DNA of 64,000 bases from Thermocrispum agreste DSM 44070 (GTDB lineage: Bacteria; Actinomycetota; Actinomycetes; Mycobacteriales; Pseudonocardiaceae): positions 62,001-126,000 of the forward strand of contig NZ_KE386604.1 in NCBI RefSeq assembly GCF_000427905.1. Reading direction: 5' to 3'. Of this stretch, positions 1 through 8,299 are shown piece after piece. Numbering within the stretch: the first letter of the stretch is position 1; each line of letters opens with the position of its first letter. The notes under the pieces are model-generated. The model was not told the origin of the DNA and ran no database searches. It saw only the letters and a list, made by a program, of their open reading frames with translations. The position numbers and the translations under genes are program-made.

Positions 1-548
1 GCGAGGACGTCGCCGCTTCCGGCGGCTACTGGCTGGCCTGCGCCGCGGACGAGATCTACGCGCACAGCACGTCGCTGATCGGCTCGATCGGCGTGGTCAC
101 CGGCGGTTTCGGCTTCACCGGCCTGATCGACCGGTACGGAATCGAGCGCAGGCTGTACACCGCGGGCAAGAACAAGCGCAGGCTGGACCCGTTCGAGCCG
201 GAGAAGCCGGAGGACGTGCAGTGGCTGCGCTCGATGCACGACCAGCTGCACCAGTTGTTCGTCGACTGGGTCAAGCAGCGCAGGGGCGAGCGGCTGAAGG
301 ACGATCCCGAGCTGTGGAGCGGTGACGTGTGGCTCGGCCCGCGCTCGCACGAGCTCGGCCTGGTGGACGGCATCGGCACGCTGCGCGAGGTGGTCAAGCA
401 GCGCTATCCGGACGCCACCATCACCGTGGCGGAGCCGAAGAAGCCGTTGCTGGCCAGGCTCGGGCTGGGCAGCCCGGCGGCGGCGGGCATCGACGCGCTG
501 CTGACCGCGGTCGAGCATCGCGCGGCCTGGGCGCGTTTCGGGTTATGA
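1..548 (+). CDS. sppA: S49 family signal peptide peptidase, C-terminal part (partial)
   Basis: The gene enters from the left edge in frame 3 and ends at TGA 546-548. The first visible residues read EDVAASGGYWLACAADEI, the nucleophile region of SppA/S49 serine peptidases; the catalytic Ser is the codon at 18-20. TSLIGSIGVV follows, as usual for the family, then about 150 residues of C-terminal domain. SppA enzymes degrade leftover signal peptides in or at the membrane. The catalytic Lys and the N-terminus lie outside the window, so length and start cannot be judged. The last ~20 residues are Ala-rich. The next gene begins about 115 bp downstream on the same strand and looks independent. Confidence 0.9.
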   Translation, partial: EDVAASGGYWLACAADEIYAHSTSLIGSIGVVTGGFGFTGLIDRYGIERRLYTAGKNKRRLDPFEPEKPEDVQWLRSMHDQLHQLFVDWVKQRRGERLKDDPELWSGDVWLGPRSHELGLVDGIGTLREVVKQRYPDATITVAEPKKPLLARLGLGSPAAAGIDALLTAVEHRAAWARFGL

Positions 549-662
549 TGCCGACTGTTCGCAACGTAGCGTGACAGTTCGGTGGACGTTCCGTGAACAA
601 CCCCGGCGGATCGTGAACATCGTTCGGTTCGATCTGGACATCGGTACCCCGCAGTGGGCAGG

Positions 663-1487
663 ATGCATGTCACCGTGAGTACTCATGACGACACTCGGCG
701 CCTGGTCGCGCTGGCCGTGGACGACGAGAAGCCCGGGCTGGACATGCTCAAGCACCGCTTGCAGTCCAACCGGTACATCGGGCACATCTTCGACGCGGTC
801 GACGCGTCCGAGGCGCTGCGCATCATCTCGGCCGAGCACCCCCTGCTGGCCAAGCGCCGCAAGGCAGGCCTGCCCGCGGTCGACGTGGTGTTCGCGGACA
901 TCAACATGCCGGGGCTGACCGGCATGGAGATGGCCCGCGTGTTCGCCGCGCTCAACCCGGCGCCGGAGCTGGTGTTCGTCAGCGGCCACGGCGACGAGGC
1001 GGTCAACGCGTTCGATTTGGGCGCGGTGGACTACGTGCTCAAGCCGTACGAGCAGCCTCGCATCGACAAGGCCATCGACCGGGTGCGGGCCAAGCTGCGG
1101 GAGCGGTTCGGCGCACCCCAGGAGGACCGCGCGGCACCCAGCGACGACGAAGTCATCCCGGTCGAGCTGGCGGGCACAACCAAGCTCATCCCGCGGTCGC
1201 AGGTGCGGTGGGTGGAGGCGCAGGGCGACTACGCCCGGCTGTACACCATGGACGGCTCGTCGCACCTGGTGCGCATCCCGCTGTCGCAGCTGGAGGAACG
1301 GTGGGGGAAGGCGGGCTTCGTCCGCATCCACCGCTCGTACCTGGTCGCGTTGCGGTTGATCACCGAGCTGCGCATGTGCCAGGGCGGCTACCAGGTGGTG
1401 ATCGGCAACGAGGAGAAGCTGCTTCCGGTCAGTAGACGGCACACGCGTGAGCTGAAGGATCGGCTCACCGGCAACCTGAGAAGTTGA
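663..1487 (+). CDS. LytTR-family response regulator
   Basis: Two-domain regulator of about 274 residues. The receiver domain occupies residues ~13-140, with an acidic pair (VDDEKPG) near residue 20, phospho-acceptor D79 in FADINMPGLTG, and the conserved Lys in YVLKPYEQP. The C-terminal LytTR DNA-binding domain (~165-272) contains IHRSYLVAL and LPVSRRHTREL. It should be phosphorylated by a LytS-like sensor kinase, but none is adjacent here. The start is uncertain: GTG 654, ATG 663 and GTG 675 are all in frame and none has a clear ribosome site; ATG 663 was chosen. Two genes follow within 3 bp or with overlap (small membrane protein, symporter), so it probably controls uptake of a carboxylate such as acetate or pyruvate, as known for related LytSR-type systems. 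Confidence 0.88.
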   Translation: MHVTVSTHDDTRRLVALAVDDEKPGLDMLKHRLQSNRYIGHIFDAVDASEALRIISAEHPLLAKRRKAGLPAVDVVFADINMPGLTGMEMARVFAALNPAPELVFVSGHGDEAVNAFDLGAVDYVLKPYEQPRIDKAIDRVRAKLRERFGAPQEDRAAPSDDEVIPVELAGTTKLIPRSQVRWVEAQGDYARLYTMDGSSHLVRIPLSQLEERWGKAGFVRIHRSYLVALRLITELRMCQGGYQVVIGNEEKLLPVSRRHTRELKDRLTGNLRS

Positions 1488-1489
1488 CC

Positions 1490-2017
1490 ATGGACGACGC
1501 CACTCGGACCTCGTCGCCGCGGTGGCCGCGGGTGCGCACACCCGACCCCACGTTGGGGCGCTCCTCCCGGCCGGAGATGAAGCCGGTTTCAGTGGAGCGT
1601 GTCCCCGGGGCGCCTGCGCATGCCAAGGCGGACGTCGACCCGCCCACCAAGCCCAAGCGCCAGCGCATCGTGCTCGACGACGGTCCGGTCGCGCCGGTCC
1701 GGCCCTATCTGCATTCGCGCTCCGAGCTCGCTCAGCAGACCAGCTGGGGTGCCACGTTGATCGCCGACCAGATCCACGGCCTGCTGAAGATCGGCGTGCT
1801 GTTCGCGCTGCTGACGGTGGCCGTGGTGGGCGGTCTGCCGCTGGTGATGTGGTTGCTGCCCGACTTCGCCCGGCTCGAGGTGGTCGGTGTGCCGTTGGCC
1901 TGGCTGTTGCTGGGGGTGGCGCCGTTCCCGGTGCTCGGCGGCATCGGGTTGTTGTTCGTCCGGGTGACCGAACGCCATGAGCGGGCGTTCGTCGACATGA
2001 TCGAGCACAGAGGATGA
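1490..2017 (+). CDS. Small two-helix membrane protein of the symporter operon
   Basis: A protein of 175 residues: a basic, Pro-rich cytoplasmic half (1-~95) followed by two membrane helices (~98-122 and ~131-156) and a short charged tail ending IEHRG. Small two-helix proteins of the DUF485 type often accompany acetate/solute symporters; the position and topology fit that role, but the sequence match is not clear enough to name the family. The ATG at 1490 is preferred over an in-frame TTG at 1484. It begins just after the response regulator stop and its own stop overlaps the symporter start (ATGA), so the three genes are almost certainly co-transcribed and translationally coupled. Confidence 0.75.
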   Translation: MDDATRTSSPRWPRVRTPDPTLGRSSRPEMKPVSVERVPGAPAHAKADVDPPTKPKRQRIVLDDGPVAPVRPYLHSRSELAQQTSWGATLIADQIHGLLKIGVLFALLTVAVVGGLPLVMWLLPDFARLEVVGVPLAWLLLGVAPFPVLGGIGLLFVRVTERHERAFVDMIEHRG

Positions 2018-3810
2018 CCGGCCTGCAGATCGCCGCCGCGGTGGCCGTGGTCGTGGTGGCCGTGGTGACCTACACGCTCGGCAGGCGCTCGGCGACCAGG
2101 AGCGGGCAGGATTTCGACTTCGCCAGGCGCACCGTGCGGTCCCGGCGCAATGCCGCGGCGATGTCCGGCGAGTACCTGTGCGCGGCGCTGTTCATCGGGA
2201 TCACCGGGGTGGTGCTGGCCGAGGGTGCCGACGGCCTGTGGTACCCGATCGGCTTCACCGCGGGTTTCGTCGCGCTGCTGATCTTCGTGGCCGCCCCGTT
2301 GCGCCGCTCCGGCGCCTACACGATGCCGGACTTCATCGACGCCAGGGTGCCCGGCGCCGGGATGCGCGGGCTGGCCTCGCTGGTCGCCGCGCTGATCGGG
2401 GTGCTGTATTTACTGCCGCAGCTGCACGGCGCCGAGCTGGCGGCCCGCACGCTGTTCGGTGGCCCGGACTGGGCGGGCCCGGTGGCGTTGACGGTGTTGG
2501 TGCTGATCACCGTGCTCGGCGGCGGGATGCGCGCCATCACCGTGACGTTGGCGTTCCAGTACTGGCTGAAGATGTTCGCCATCATCGCGCCGACCCTGGT
2601 CATGCTGGTGGTGTTCATCGGATCCGCACCGGGTGGCGCGCCGCACGGCATCACGTCCGACGACCCTCCGGTGTTCGCCCGGGACAGCACCATCAGGATC
2701 AGCGAGCCGGTGACGCTGCGGGTGGAGGCACCGACCAAGTTCGAAGCGCACGGGGAGATCGCCGGTCACCCCACCGACGGTCCGACCACGTGGTCGCCGC
2801 AGCGCGGGCCGCTGGAGGTCGGTGCGGACACGACGTTGACGTTCGAAGCAGGTGCGCCGGTCCCGGTGCTGGCCGGGCATCCCGCAGGCAACGCCGACTG
2901 GCTGGATCCGTCCGGCGGCGACGTCTGGGATCTGCTCGGCACGTACTCGCTGCTGCTCGCGTTGGTGCTGGGCACCATGGGCCTGCCGCACATCCTGGTG
3001 CGCTACTACACCAATCCGGACGGCATCGCCGCCCGGCGGACCACGCTGCACGTGCTGCTCTTCGTCGGGATCTTCGCGGTCTTCCCGATCATGCTCGCGG
3101 TGCTGTCCCGGCTGTACGTGCCGCGTCTGCTGGTGACCGGGGAGACCGACACCGCGCTGCTGCTGCTGCCGTCGGCCATGCTCGGCGGTGGCCTCGCCGG
3201 CCAGATCGTCACCGCCGTGCTGGTCGCAGGCATCTTCTCGGCCGTGCTGGCCGCCGCGTCCGGCCTGGTCTTCAGCGTGGCCGGGGTGATTTCGACCGGT
3301 GTGCTGCCCGAGCGACTGCGCAAGCAACAGCTGGGAGCGGTACTCGTCGCGGCCGCCGCGCTGGCGATGGCGCTGGCCGCGCCCCGGATAGACCTCGCGC
3401 ACACGCTTTCGCACGCGTTCGCGCTGGCCGCGTCCACGTTCTGCCCGGTGCTGGTGCTGGGCATCTGGTGGCGCGGGCTCAAGGCGAAAGGCGCCGCGGC
3501 CGCCATGGTGATCGGCGCCGGCCTGGTGCTGACCGCGATCGGGCTCGAGGTGGCCGCGCTGCAGCGCGGTGAGGAAGCCCCGGTGTTGATCCAGCACCCC
3601 GCGTTGGTGTCCGTGCCGGTCGCGTTCTTCGTGGCCATCGCGGTGAGCAAGATGTCGCGCAGGCGTGTCCCGGCCGACGTCGACGACCTGATGCTGCGGA
3701 TGCACGCGCCCGACCCGCTGGGCTTCCTGCGGGACCGCAGCTTCCCCCGGCAGACCGAGGAGCAGACCCGGTCCGGGCTGACCAGGCACCGGCGGCACGG
3801 GCACGGTTGA
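2014..3810 (+). CDS. Cation acetate symporter family (SSS) transporter
   Basis: A 598-residue polytopic protein of the sodium:solute symporter family, with about 13 hydrophobic segments. Recognisable marks are the N-terminal block with ALFIGITGVVLAEG and YPIGFTAGF, and the conserved GTMGLPHILVRYYTNPDG block of ActP/MctP-type monocarboxylate symporters. It should import acetate or a similar small monocarboxylate with Na+ or H+. Between the sixth or so helix and GTMGLPH there is an extra soluble segment of about 90 residues (roughly 208-300), rich in beta-type sequence such as TIRISEPVTLRVEAP, larger than in typical ActP. It is the last gene of the LytTR operon, overlapping the preceding gene by 4 bp. 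Confidence 0.9.
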   Translation: MTGLQIAAAVAVVVVAVVTYTLGRRSATRSGQDFDFARRTVRSRRNAAAMSGEYLCAALFIGITGVVLAEGADGLWYPIGFTAGFVALLIFVAAPLRRSGAYTMPDFIDARVPGAGMRGLASLVAALIGVLYLLPQLHGAELAARTLFGGPDWAGPVALTVLVLITVLGGGMRAITVTLAFQYWLKMFAIIAPTLVMLVVFIGSAPGGAPHGITSDDPPVFARDSTIRISEPVTLRVEAPTKFEAHGEIAGHPTDGPTTWSPQRGPLEVGADTTLTFEAGAPVPVLAGHPAGNADWLDPSGGDVWDLLGTYSLLLALVLGTMGLPHILVRYYTNPDGIAARRTTLHVLLFVGIFAVFPIMLAVLSRLYVPRLLVTGETDTALLLLPSAMLGGGLAGQIVTAVLVAGIFSAVLAAASGLVFSVAGVISTGVLPERLRKQQLGAVLVAAAALAMALAAPRIDLAHTLSHAFALAASTFCPVLVLGIWWRGLKAKGAAAAMVIGAGLVLTAIGLEVAALQRGEEAPVLIQHPALVSVPVAFFVAIAVSKMSRRRVPADVDDLMLRMHAPDPLGFLRDRSFPRQTEEQTRSGLTRHRRHGHG

Positions 3811-3845
3811 CGCGGAACCCACGCCGGTCGTGGCACCATCGGATC

Positions 3846-4199
3846 GTGCCGATGTTTCCCGAAGACGTACCGACGACCCGGGTGGCCGATCTGCCGGACG
3901 GCGACCTCCGGCTGCTCGACGTGCGGGAGGACGACGAGTGGCGCGCCGGGCACGCGCCGGATGCGCTGCACATCCCGCTGCGTGACCTGCCCGCGCGGCT
4001 GGGCGAGCTGGCCGAGTTCGCCCAGGACGAGCCGATCTACGTGGTCTGCCGCACCGGGGGCCGGTCGGAGCAGGCCACCGCGTTCCTCAACGCCAACGGC
4101 TTCGAGGCCTGCAATGTCGCCGGTGGCATGAAGTCCTGGCTGACCGAGGGCAGGCCGGTGGTGGCCGAGGATCCGGGCGTCGAACCGACGGTGCTGTAA
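3846..4199 (+). CDS. Single-domain rhodanese-like protein
   Basis: A 117-residue, one-domain rhodanese. LRLLDVREDDEWRAGHAPDALHIPL is the family's CH2A-like N-terminal block. The active-site loop is YVVCRTGGRSEQA, with the persulfide-carrying Cys at about residue 68; GGMKSWLTEGRPV is the usual C-terminal end. Such proteins move sulfane sulfur in the cytoplasm, but the acceptor cannot be inferred. The start is GTG 3846; ATG 3852 is also possible, and the longer TTG 3807 reading adds a basic, non-conserved leader. It lies 36 bp after the symporter on the same strand. Confidence 0.88.
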   Translation: MPMFPEDVPTTRVADLPDGDLRLLDVREDDEWRAGHAPDALHIPLRDLPARLGELAEFAQDEPIYVVCRTGGRSEQATAFLNANGFEACNVAGGMKSWLTEGRPVVAEDPGVEPTVL

Positions 4200-4204
4200 C
4201 GGCG

Positions 4205-5218
4205 ATGACGGTGGATCCGGCTCGTGGTTTTCCGGTGCGCTGGACGGCGAGCCCGCCGCCGGGCACGCCGCGGTGCCGGCGTGAGCCGCCGGAGCCGCCG
4301 TATGCCGGGCCGCCGTCGTACCCGGTGCCGCCCCGATGGGGTTTTCCCGGCCTGATCTGGCGCCAGCCGACGTCGGTGCCGGGTACCCGCAGTGCCCGCC
4401 CGCGGGCCGACGAGTTGATCCGGCCGGTGGGGGTGTGGACGGCCGGTGTCCTGGCGGCGGCCGCGGTGTTCGCGGTGCTGGCCGGGGTCGCCGAGTTCTG
4501 GCGGTACGCGTTGCTGGTGATCAGCCGTGACGAAGCGCTCGGCACGGTGGCCGTGCGGGTGTCCGACGGGCTGGTCACCGGGTTGTGGTACCCGATTCCG
4601 ATCCTGTTGTTCGCGGCGCTGGTGCTCGGGCTGTGGTGGCTGCAGCTGGCCCGCTCCGAGGCGGCCAGGCTGGCCGACGTCGAGCCGCCGTACGGACCCG
4701 TGATGGCCGGGGCGAAGCTGGTCGGCCTGTGGGTGTTGCTGGCGGTCGTGGCCGCCGTCGAGTACCGGGTGGAGCTGCCGCCGCTGGTGGTGGTCATTGC
4801 CGCGCCGCTGCTGATCGCGGTGGTGGCGGTCGCGGCGGTGGTGCTGCCCGGCCCGGTGATCGCCGAGCTGGAGCATGTCGCGCTGCGCAAACCGGCGGAC
4901 GAACGGCCGCGGCCGTCCCGGCTGGTCGTCACGTGGTGGGTCGGCTGCGTGGTGAATGCCGTGCTGGTCGCCGCGACGCTGTGGCGGCGGATGGGAGACG
5001 GCGTCCAGGCGATGGCGGACTCGGTGTTGCTCACCGGGATCACGCATCTGACCGCGGCCGCGCTGGCTGTCGTCACGATCCTGGTCATCCGCCGCATCGG
5101 CATGCTGCTCGCCCCGGAACGGTCGCTGGCGGGCAAACGCATGCTGGTGGTCGCGGTGGGCGAGGACGCCCAGCCACCTCCGCTGCGTACCGTGCGCCCG
5201 GCGGGGGTGCGGCGGTAG
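4205..5218 (+). CDS. DUF4328-like integral membrane protein
   Basis: A protein of 337 residues with a Pro-rich N-terminal leader (1-~70; PPGTPRCRREPPEPPYAGPP) and about six hydrophobic segments from ~77 onward. The layout (leader, helix with AEFWRYALLVISRDEAL, two central helices, PGPVIAELEHVALRKP, WWVGCVVNAVL, C-terminal helix ending in basic IRRIGMLLAP) recalls actinobacterial DUF4328 proteins; this is family resemblance from memory. Function is unknown. The ATG at 4205 follows the rhodanese stop by 5 bp, so the two may be co-transcribed. Confidence 0.7.
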   Translation: MTVDPARGFPVRWTASPPPGTPRCRREPPEPPYAGPPSYPVPPRWGFPGLIWRQPTSVPGTRSARPRADELIRPVGVWTAGVLAAAAVFAVLAGVAEFWRYALLVISRDEALGTVAVRVSDGLVTGLWYPIPILLFAALVLGLWWLQLARSEAARLADVEPPYGPVMAGAKLVGLWVLLAVVAAVEYRVELPPLVVVIAAPLLIAVVAVAAVVLPGPVIAELEHVALRKPADERPRPSRLVVTWWVGCVVNAVLVAATLWRRMGDGVQAMADSVLLTGITHLTAAALAVVTILVIRRIGMLLAPERSLAGKRMLVVAVGEDAQPPPLRTVRPAGVRR

Positions 5219-5272
5219 CCACCGGGTAGGTTCAACCACCCGGGGCTTCAACCCGCAGTGAGGAGGTTTCAC

Positions 5273-6157
5273 GTGGGCAAGCGTTCCCGCCGGGCGCGTA
5301 CCGTACGCCGGGCCGAGGAAAGGAAGCAGAAGAAGGTCCGTGACGTCTTCGTGGCGCAGCCGTTCGAAGGGCTGGCCGCCGAGACCGAGCTGATCGCGAT
5401 GCGCGAGTTCGTCCCGTCGGCGACGGTGGAGCTGCCGTTGACCGACGGTGGCTCGGTGACGCTGGCGACGGTGTTGCCCGGGGCGGCCGCCGCGATGGTG
5501 CGATCGGACGGCAAGCGGTTCGTGGCCATGCAGGTGCAGACCCGGTCGTCGGACGTCAGCCGGGACGTCGGACGCAGCCTGCGCTGGGTGCTGCAGGCCG
5601 AGCAGGGCGATGTGCTGGCGGCTCCGGACACCACCAGCCCGCCGGAGGACGGCGAGCGCCTGCAGGACCTGGTGGTCGCCGACGCCGAACTGGTGCCCGA
5701 GCTGCACGACGACTTCTCCTGGTGGTTGCCGGAGGATCAGGAGGAGATCAGCAGGGAGGTCCAGCTGTCGCTGGAGCGGGCCAACGAGGCGATCCTGCCC
5801 ACGGAACGGATCGGGCAGGCGGCGTACTGGGTGGACACCGGGGAGAAGGCGCACATCCGGTGGGTACGCCCGGAGCCGGAGAACGACGTGCTCAAAGCGC
5901 TGGCCAGGTTGTCCGCGCGGGGCGAGCTGGACCTCGGCGAGGGTTCGCGGTTCGCCGGATCGTTCCGCGCGCACGGGTTGCTCGTGCCGGTGTGGGACGT
6001 CGACCGGGAAGCGCACGCGCGCGAGTGGACCGAGCCGCTGGAGCAGTTCGGCGAACGGCTCCAGCAGGCGCTGGCAAGTGTGGCCGACCAACCGTTGACC
6101 AGCGACGAGCGGCGGGCTCGCGACGGGATTCTCGGACGGCAACTGACGCTGCGGTGA
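5273..6157 (+). CDS. DUF5926 family protein
   Basis: A soluble protein of 294 residues. It opens with a very basic stretch (GKRSRRARTVRRAEERKQKK) and continues with an alpha/beta body containing FVAQPFEGLAAETELIAMREFVPSA, typical of the actinobacterial DUF5926 family, which is sometimes mislabelled as SecA-related. No catalytic motif is recognised. The GTG at 5273 is preceded by GAGGAGG at a good distance, which decides this start over the in-frame GTG at 5258. It sits between a membrane protein and a sigma factor, and its function remains unknown. Confidence 0.82.
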   Translation: MGKRSRRARTVRRAEERKQKKVRDVFVAQPFEGLAAETELIAMREFVPSATVELPLTDGGSVTLATVLPGAAAAMVRSDGKRFVAMQVQTRSSDVSRDVGRSLRWVLQAEQGDVLAAPDTTSPPEDGERLQDLVVADAELVPELHDDFSWWLPEDQEEISREVQLSLERANEAILPTERIGQAAYWVDTGEKAHIRWVRPEPENDVLKALARLSARGELDLGEGSRFAGSFRAHGLLVPVWDVDREAHAREWTEPLEQFGERLQQALASVADQPLTSDERRARDGILGRQLTLR

Positions 6158-6170
6158 GTAGGGGCGAGGC

Positions 6171-6677
6171 ATGGCCCGTGAGCTGGGGGATTTCGGCGAG
6201 TTCGTCGACGCTCAGCTGCCTGCGCTGCTGCGCTACGGCTATGCGCTGACCGGCAATCCGCACGACGGCGCGGACCTGGTCCAGTCGGTGCTGGAGAAGA
6301 TCGGTGCGCGCTGGCATCACGTGTCCCGCAAGACCGACGACCCGATCGCCTACGTCCGCCGGTCGATGGCCAACGCGCACATCTCCCGATGGCGCAAGCG
6401 GCGCCGGGAGCAGCTGGTCGCCGACCTGCCGGACAACCACGACGGCTACCGCCACCCGGACCCGTTCGAGCACGAACCGCTGTGGCAGGCGCTACGCGAA
6501 CTGCCACCGAGGCAACGTGCGGTGATAGTTCTGCGTTACTACGAAGGACTGTCCGAAGCGGAGATTGCGGCAAGCCTCGGGGTCAGCCCGGGGACGGTGA
6601 AGAGCCAGGCGAGCAAGGCGATCACGTCACTGCGCAAGAAGCTGGCCGGAGCAATGGAGGAGGGAGGTCAGCCGTGA
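6171..6677 (+). CDS. SigE-family ECF RNA polymerase sigma factor
   Basis: 168 residues with both ECF domains: sigma-2 (~8-80; LRYGYALTGNPHDGADLVQSVLEKI, then YVRRSMANAHISRWRKRRRE) and sigma-4 (~100-160; LPPRQRAVIVLRYYEGLSEAEIAASLGVSPGTVKSQ). This is the SigE-like actinobacterial ECF subgroup. Its start is ATG 6171, 14 bp after the DUF5926 stop. Its stop overlaps the GTG of the next gene (GTGA), which encodes a membrane-anchored protein, the usual arrangement for an ECF sigma factor and its regulator. Confidence 0.93.
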   Translation: MARELGDFGEFVDAQLPALLRYGYALTGNPHDGADLVQSVLEKIGARWHHVSRKTDDPIAYVRRSMANAHISRWRKRRREQLVADLPDNHDGYRHPDPFEHEPLWQALRELPPRQRAVIVLRYYEGLSEAEIAASLGVSPGTVKSQASKAITSLRKKLAGAMEEGGQP

Positions 6678-7498
6678 GTGAGCGTTCCGACCACGACCTC
6701 GAGTCGGACCTGCGCAGGTTGTTCGACGACGAGCGGCTGACCGTCCGCGTCGCACCGGGCGCGCGGGACGCGGTGATCGCCGGGGCGCGCCGGGTGCGCA
6801 GGCGCAGGGACATGGCCATCGCGGGCAGCGGACTCGCCGTCGCGGCGGTGGTGGTGGCCGGCGGCGTCATGCTGATCGGGCCGCAGGGCGCCGACCAGCA
6901 GGCCAACGTCGCCGCGCCGGGGACGGAAGCGACGTTGTCGACGGCGGCCAGCTCGTCGGCCAAGCCGAAGCCCTCGCGCTCCCGGGTGGAGAAGGAGCCC
7001 CAGCAGCCGGAGCAGCTCGAGGTGCCCGACTCCGCCCCGGCCAAGAAGCCGCCGCCGAAGCAGCCGTCGCGTACCCCGGAGTCCCGGGTGCCGACCACGC
7101 CCGCGGTGACCAGCGGGCCGATCGGCCCGACCGGCTGGGCGCGGATCCAACTGGGGATGTCGTACGAGGACGTGCAGCAGGCGGGATATCTCGCCGAGGA
7201 CGCGGCCCCGCCGCAGGGCTGCACGTCCTACCCGCTGACCGCCGGGACCGACCAGGTCAGCACCGTGGTGATTTCCGAGGCGGGCGTCGGGCGCATCGTG
7301 GCGGGCGCGAACGGCCGCACGCCGGAGGGCATCGGGATCGGCACCCCGCTGGAGCAGCTGCAGAACACCTACCCTGGCGGGACCTCGGCGGAGGGCGAGT
7401 ACCGCGTGGACACCAGCGTGGGCAGCACCTACGTCTTCACGGTTCCGGGCGAGGGCGCCGCGGTGAGCGCTTTCGCGCTCACCAACGGCAACTGCTGA
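6674..7498 (+). CDS. Membrane-anchored partner of the ECF sigma factor (possible anti-sigma factor)
   Basis: A protein of 274 residues. The N-terminal ~45 residues are charged and probably cytoplasmic (ESDLRRLFDDERLTVRVAP), followed by one membrane helix (~52-72), a long Ala/Pro/Lys/Ser-rich linker (~75-150) and an exported C-terminal domain (~155-274) with two Cys (PPQGCTSYP and terminal GNC) that could form a disulfide. No zinc-binding HxxxCxxC motif is present, so it is not a classical ZAS anti-sigma factor; the anti-sigma role is inferred from topology and the 4-bp overlap with the sigma gene. A hairpin follows at 7520-7536. Confidence 0.72.
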   Translation: MSERSDHDLESDLRRLFDDERLTVRVAPGARDAVIAGARRVRRRRDMAIAGSGLAVAAVVVAGGVMLIGPQGADQQANVAAPGTEATLSTAASSSAKPKPSRSRVEKEPQQPEQLEVPDSAPAKKPPPKQPSRTPESRVPTTPAVTSGPIGPTGWARIQLGMSYEDVQQAGYLAEDAAPPQGCTSYPLTAGTDQVSTVVISEAGVGRIVAGANGRTPEGIGIGTPLEQLQNTYPGGTSAEGEYRVDTSVGSTYVFTVPGEGAAVSAFALTNGNC

Positions 7499-7519
7499 CC
7501 CTGCCGGGACTGCCCGCGC

Positions 7520-7536
7520 GGCGGACGGGGTCCGCC
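7520..7536 (+). terminator. Perfect 7-bp hairpin after the sigma/anti-sigma operon
   Basis: GGCGGAC - GGG - GTCCGCC, followed by TCT, 21 bp after the stop at 7498. It has no U-tract, as usual for actinobacterial hairpin terminators. It would separate the plus-strand sigma operon from the convergent ferritin gene. Confidence 0.5.
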
Positions 7537-7540
7537 TCTG

Positions 7541-7690
7541 ACAGTGCGCCGCCGGGCCGCTGGCGATGGGCGGTGTGGCTCTCTACAGGGCGCCGTCGGC
7601 CACTCGCGGATGGTGTTCCCCTGACAGTGCGCCGCTGGCCACCCGCGGACGGTGCCCGGCCCGCTACAGCGCGCCGCCGGCCACCGGCGG
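7541..7690. repeat. Tandem ~42-bp degenerate repeats that include the end of the ferritin gene
   Basis: Four related units begin at about 7541, 7585, 7624 and 7666 (ACAGTGCGCCGCCGGGCC, ACAGGGCGCCGTCGGCCAC, ACAGTGCGCCGCTGGCCAC, ACAGCGCGCCGCCGGCCAC), spaced 39-44 bp. The last unit contains the ferritin stop codon and the codons for its final residues (minus strand), so the other three look like duplicated ferritin 3' ends now lying downstream of the stop. Confidence 0.6.
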
Positions 7691-8215
7691 CATGTCCGGG
7701 TCCCGACCGCCGTCGCCGACCTGTTCCCGGTACAGGAAGCGCTCGATCTCGAACACGTCGTCCCCGGCACGCTTGGCGACCGAGAGCAGCGTGTTCATCT
7801 GCGCGATCTCCTCGACCTGCTCCTTGAGGAACCAGTGCATGAACTGCTCGCTGGTGTAGTCCTCGGCGTGCCTGGCGGCCCGGACCAGGTTCTCGATGTC
7901 CTTGGCGACCTGCTTCTCCTGCTCCAGCGCGAGCTCGATGAGCTCGATCGGCGCGGAGAAGTCATTGCGCACCTCCGGCACGCCGGGGATCTCCACGTGG
8001 TGGTCGGTGTCCAGCATGTACTGCACCAGAGCCATCGCGTGGTTGCGCTCCTCCACCGCCTGGCGGTAGAAGTGCTTGGCCAGCTGCGGCAGGTCTTCGT
8101 TGTCGAACCACACGGCGAGCGCAATGTACTGCTGGGACGCGTGGAACTCGTTCTGAATTTGCTCCTGGAGCAGTTCGAAAAATTTCGACCGCGGATTTTT
8201 CTTGATGACTGACAT
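7664..8215 (-). CDS. bfrB: Ferritin (BfrB-like, non-heme)
   Basis: A 183-residue four-helix-bundle ferritin that oxidises and stores iron in a 24-subunit shell. Ferroxidase ligands are visible: E23 in IQNEFHASQQY, the E56-x-x-H59 pair in AVEERNHA, and further Glu in LALEQEKQVAKD and EQVEEIAQ. The C-terminal ~20 residues (GDGGRDPDMPPVAGGAL) are a flexible tail. The family match is to mycobacterial BfrB rather than heme bacterioferritin. The ATG at 8213-8215 has only a weak ribosome site. Iron-box-like sequences lie 40-105 bp upstream, which suggests activation by an IdeR/DtxR-type regulator under iron excess. Confidence 0.93.
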   Translation of the reverse strand: MSVIKKNPRSKFFELLQEQIQNEFHASQQYIALAVWFDNEDLPQLAKHFYRQAVEERNHAMALVQYMLDTDHHVEIPGVPEVRNDFSAPIELIELALEQEKQVAKDIENLVRAARHAEDYTSEQFMHWFLKEQVEEIAQMNTLLSVAKRAGDDVFEIERFLYREQVGDGGRDPDMPPVAGGAL

Positions 8216-8252
8216 AAGGCGACCATACGGCCTCTTACCTGCTGGTTTCCAG

Positions 8253-8270
8253 TCAGGTAAACCTAACTAG
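8253..8270. promoter_or_regulatory. Possible second iron-box half-site upstream of ferritin
   Basis: Read on the minus strand, TTAGGTTTACCTGAC holds the inverted core AGGT-TT-ACCT and resembles two hexamers of an IdeR/DtxR box, but fits the full 19-mer consensus poorly. It lies ~40 bp upstream of the ferritin start, near where a promoter would be expected. Confidence 0.4.
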
Positions 8271-8299
8271 GAATTTGTCCAAGGATAGCCGAAACTAAC

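Noticed and set aside
2410-3822. Minus-strand open frame of 470 codons
   Set aside because: Antisense of the symporter; no ribosome site or domain.
4037-6172. Minus-strand open frame of 711 codons
   Set aside because: Antisense shadow of the DUF4328 and DUF5926 genes; Arg/Pro/His-rich and without any motif.
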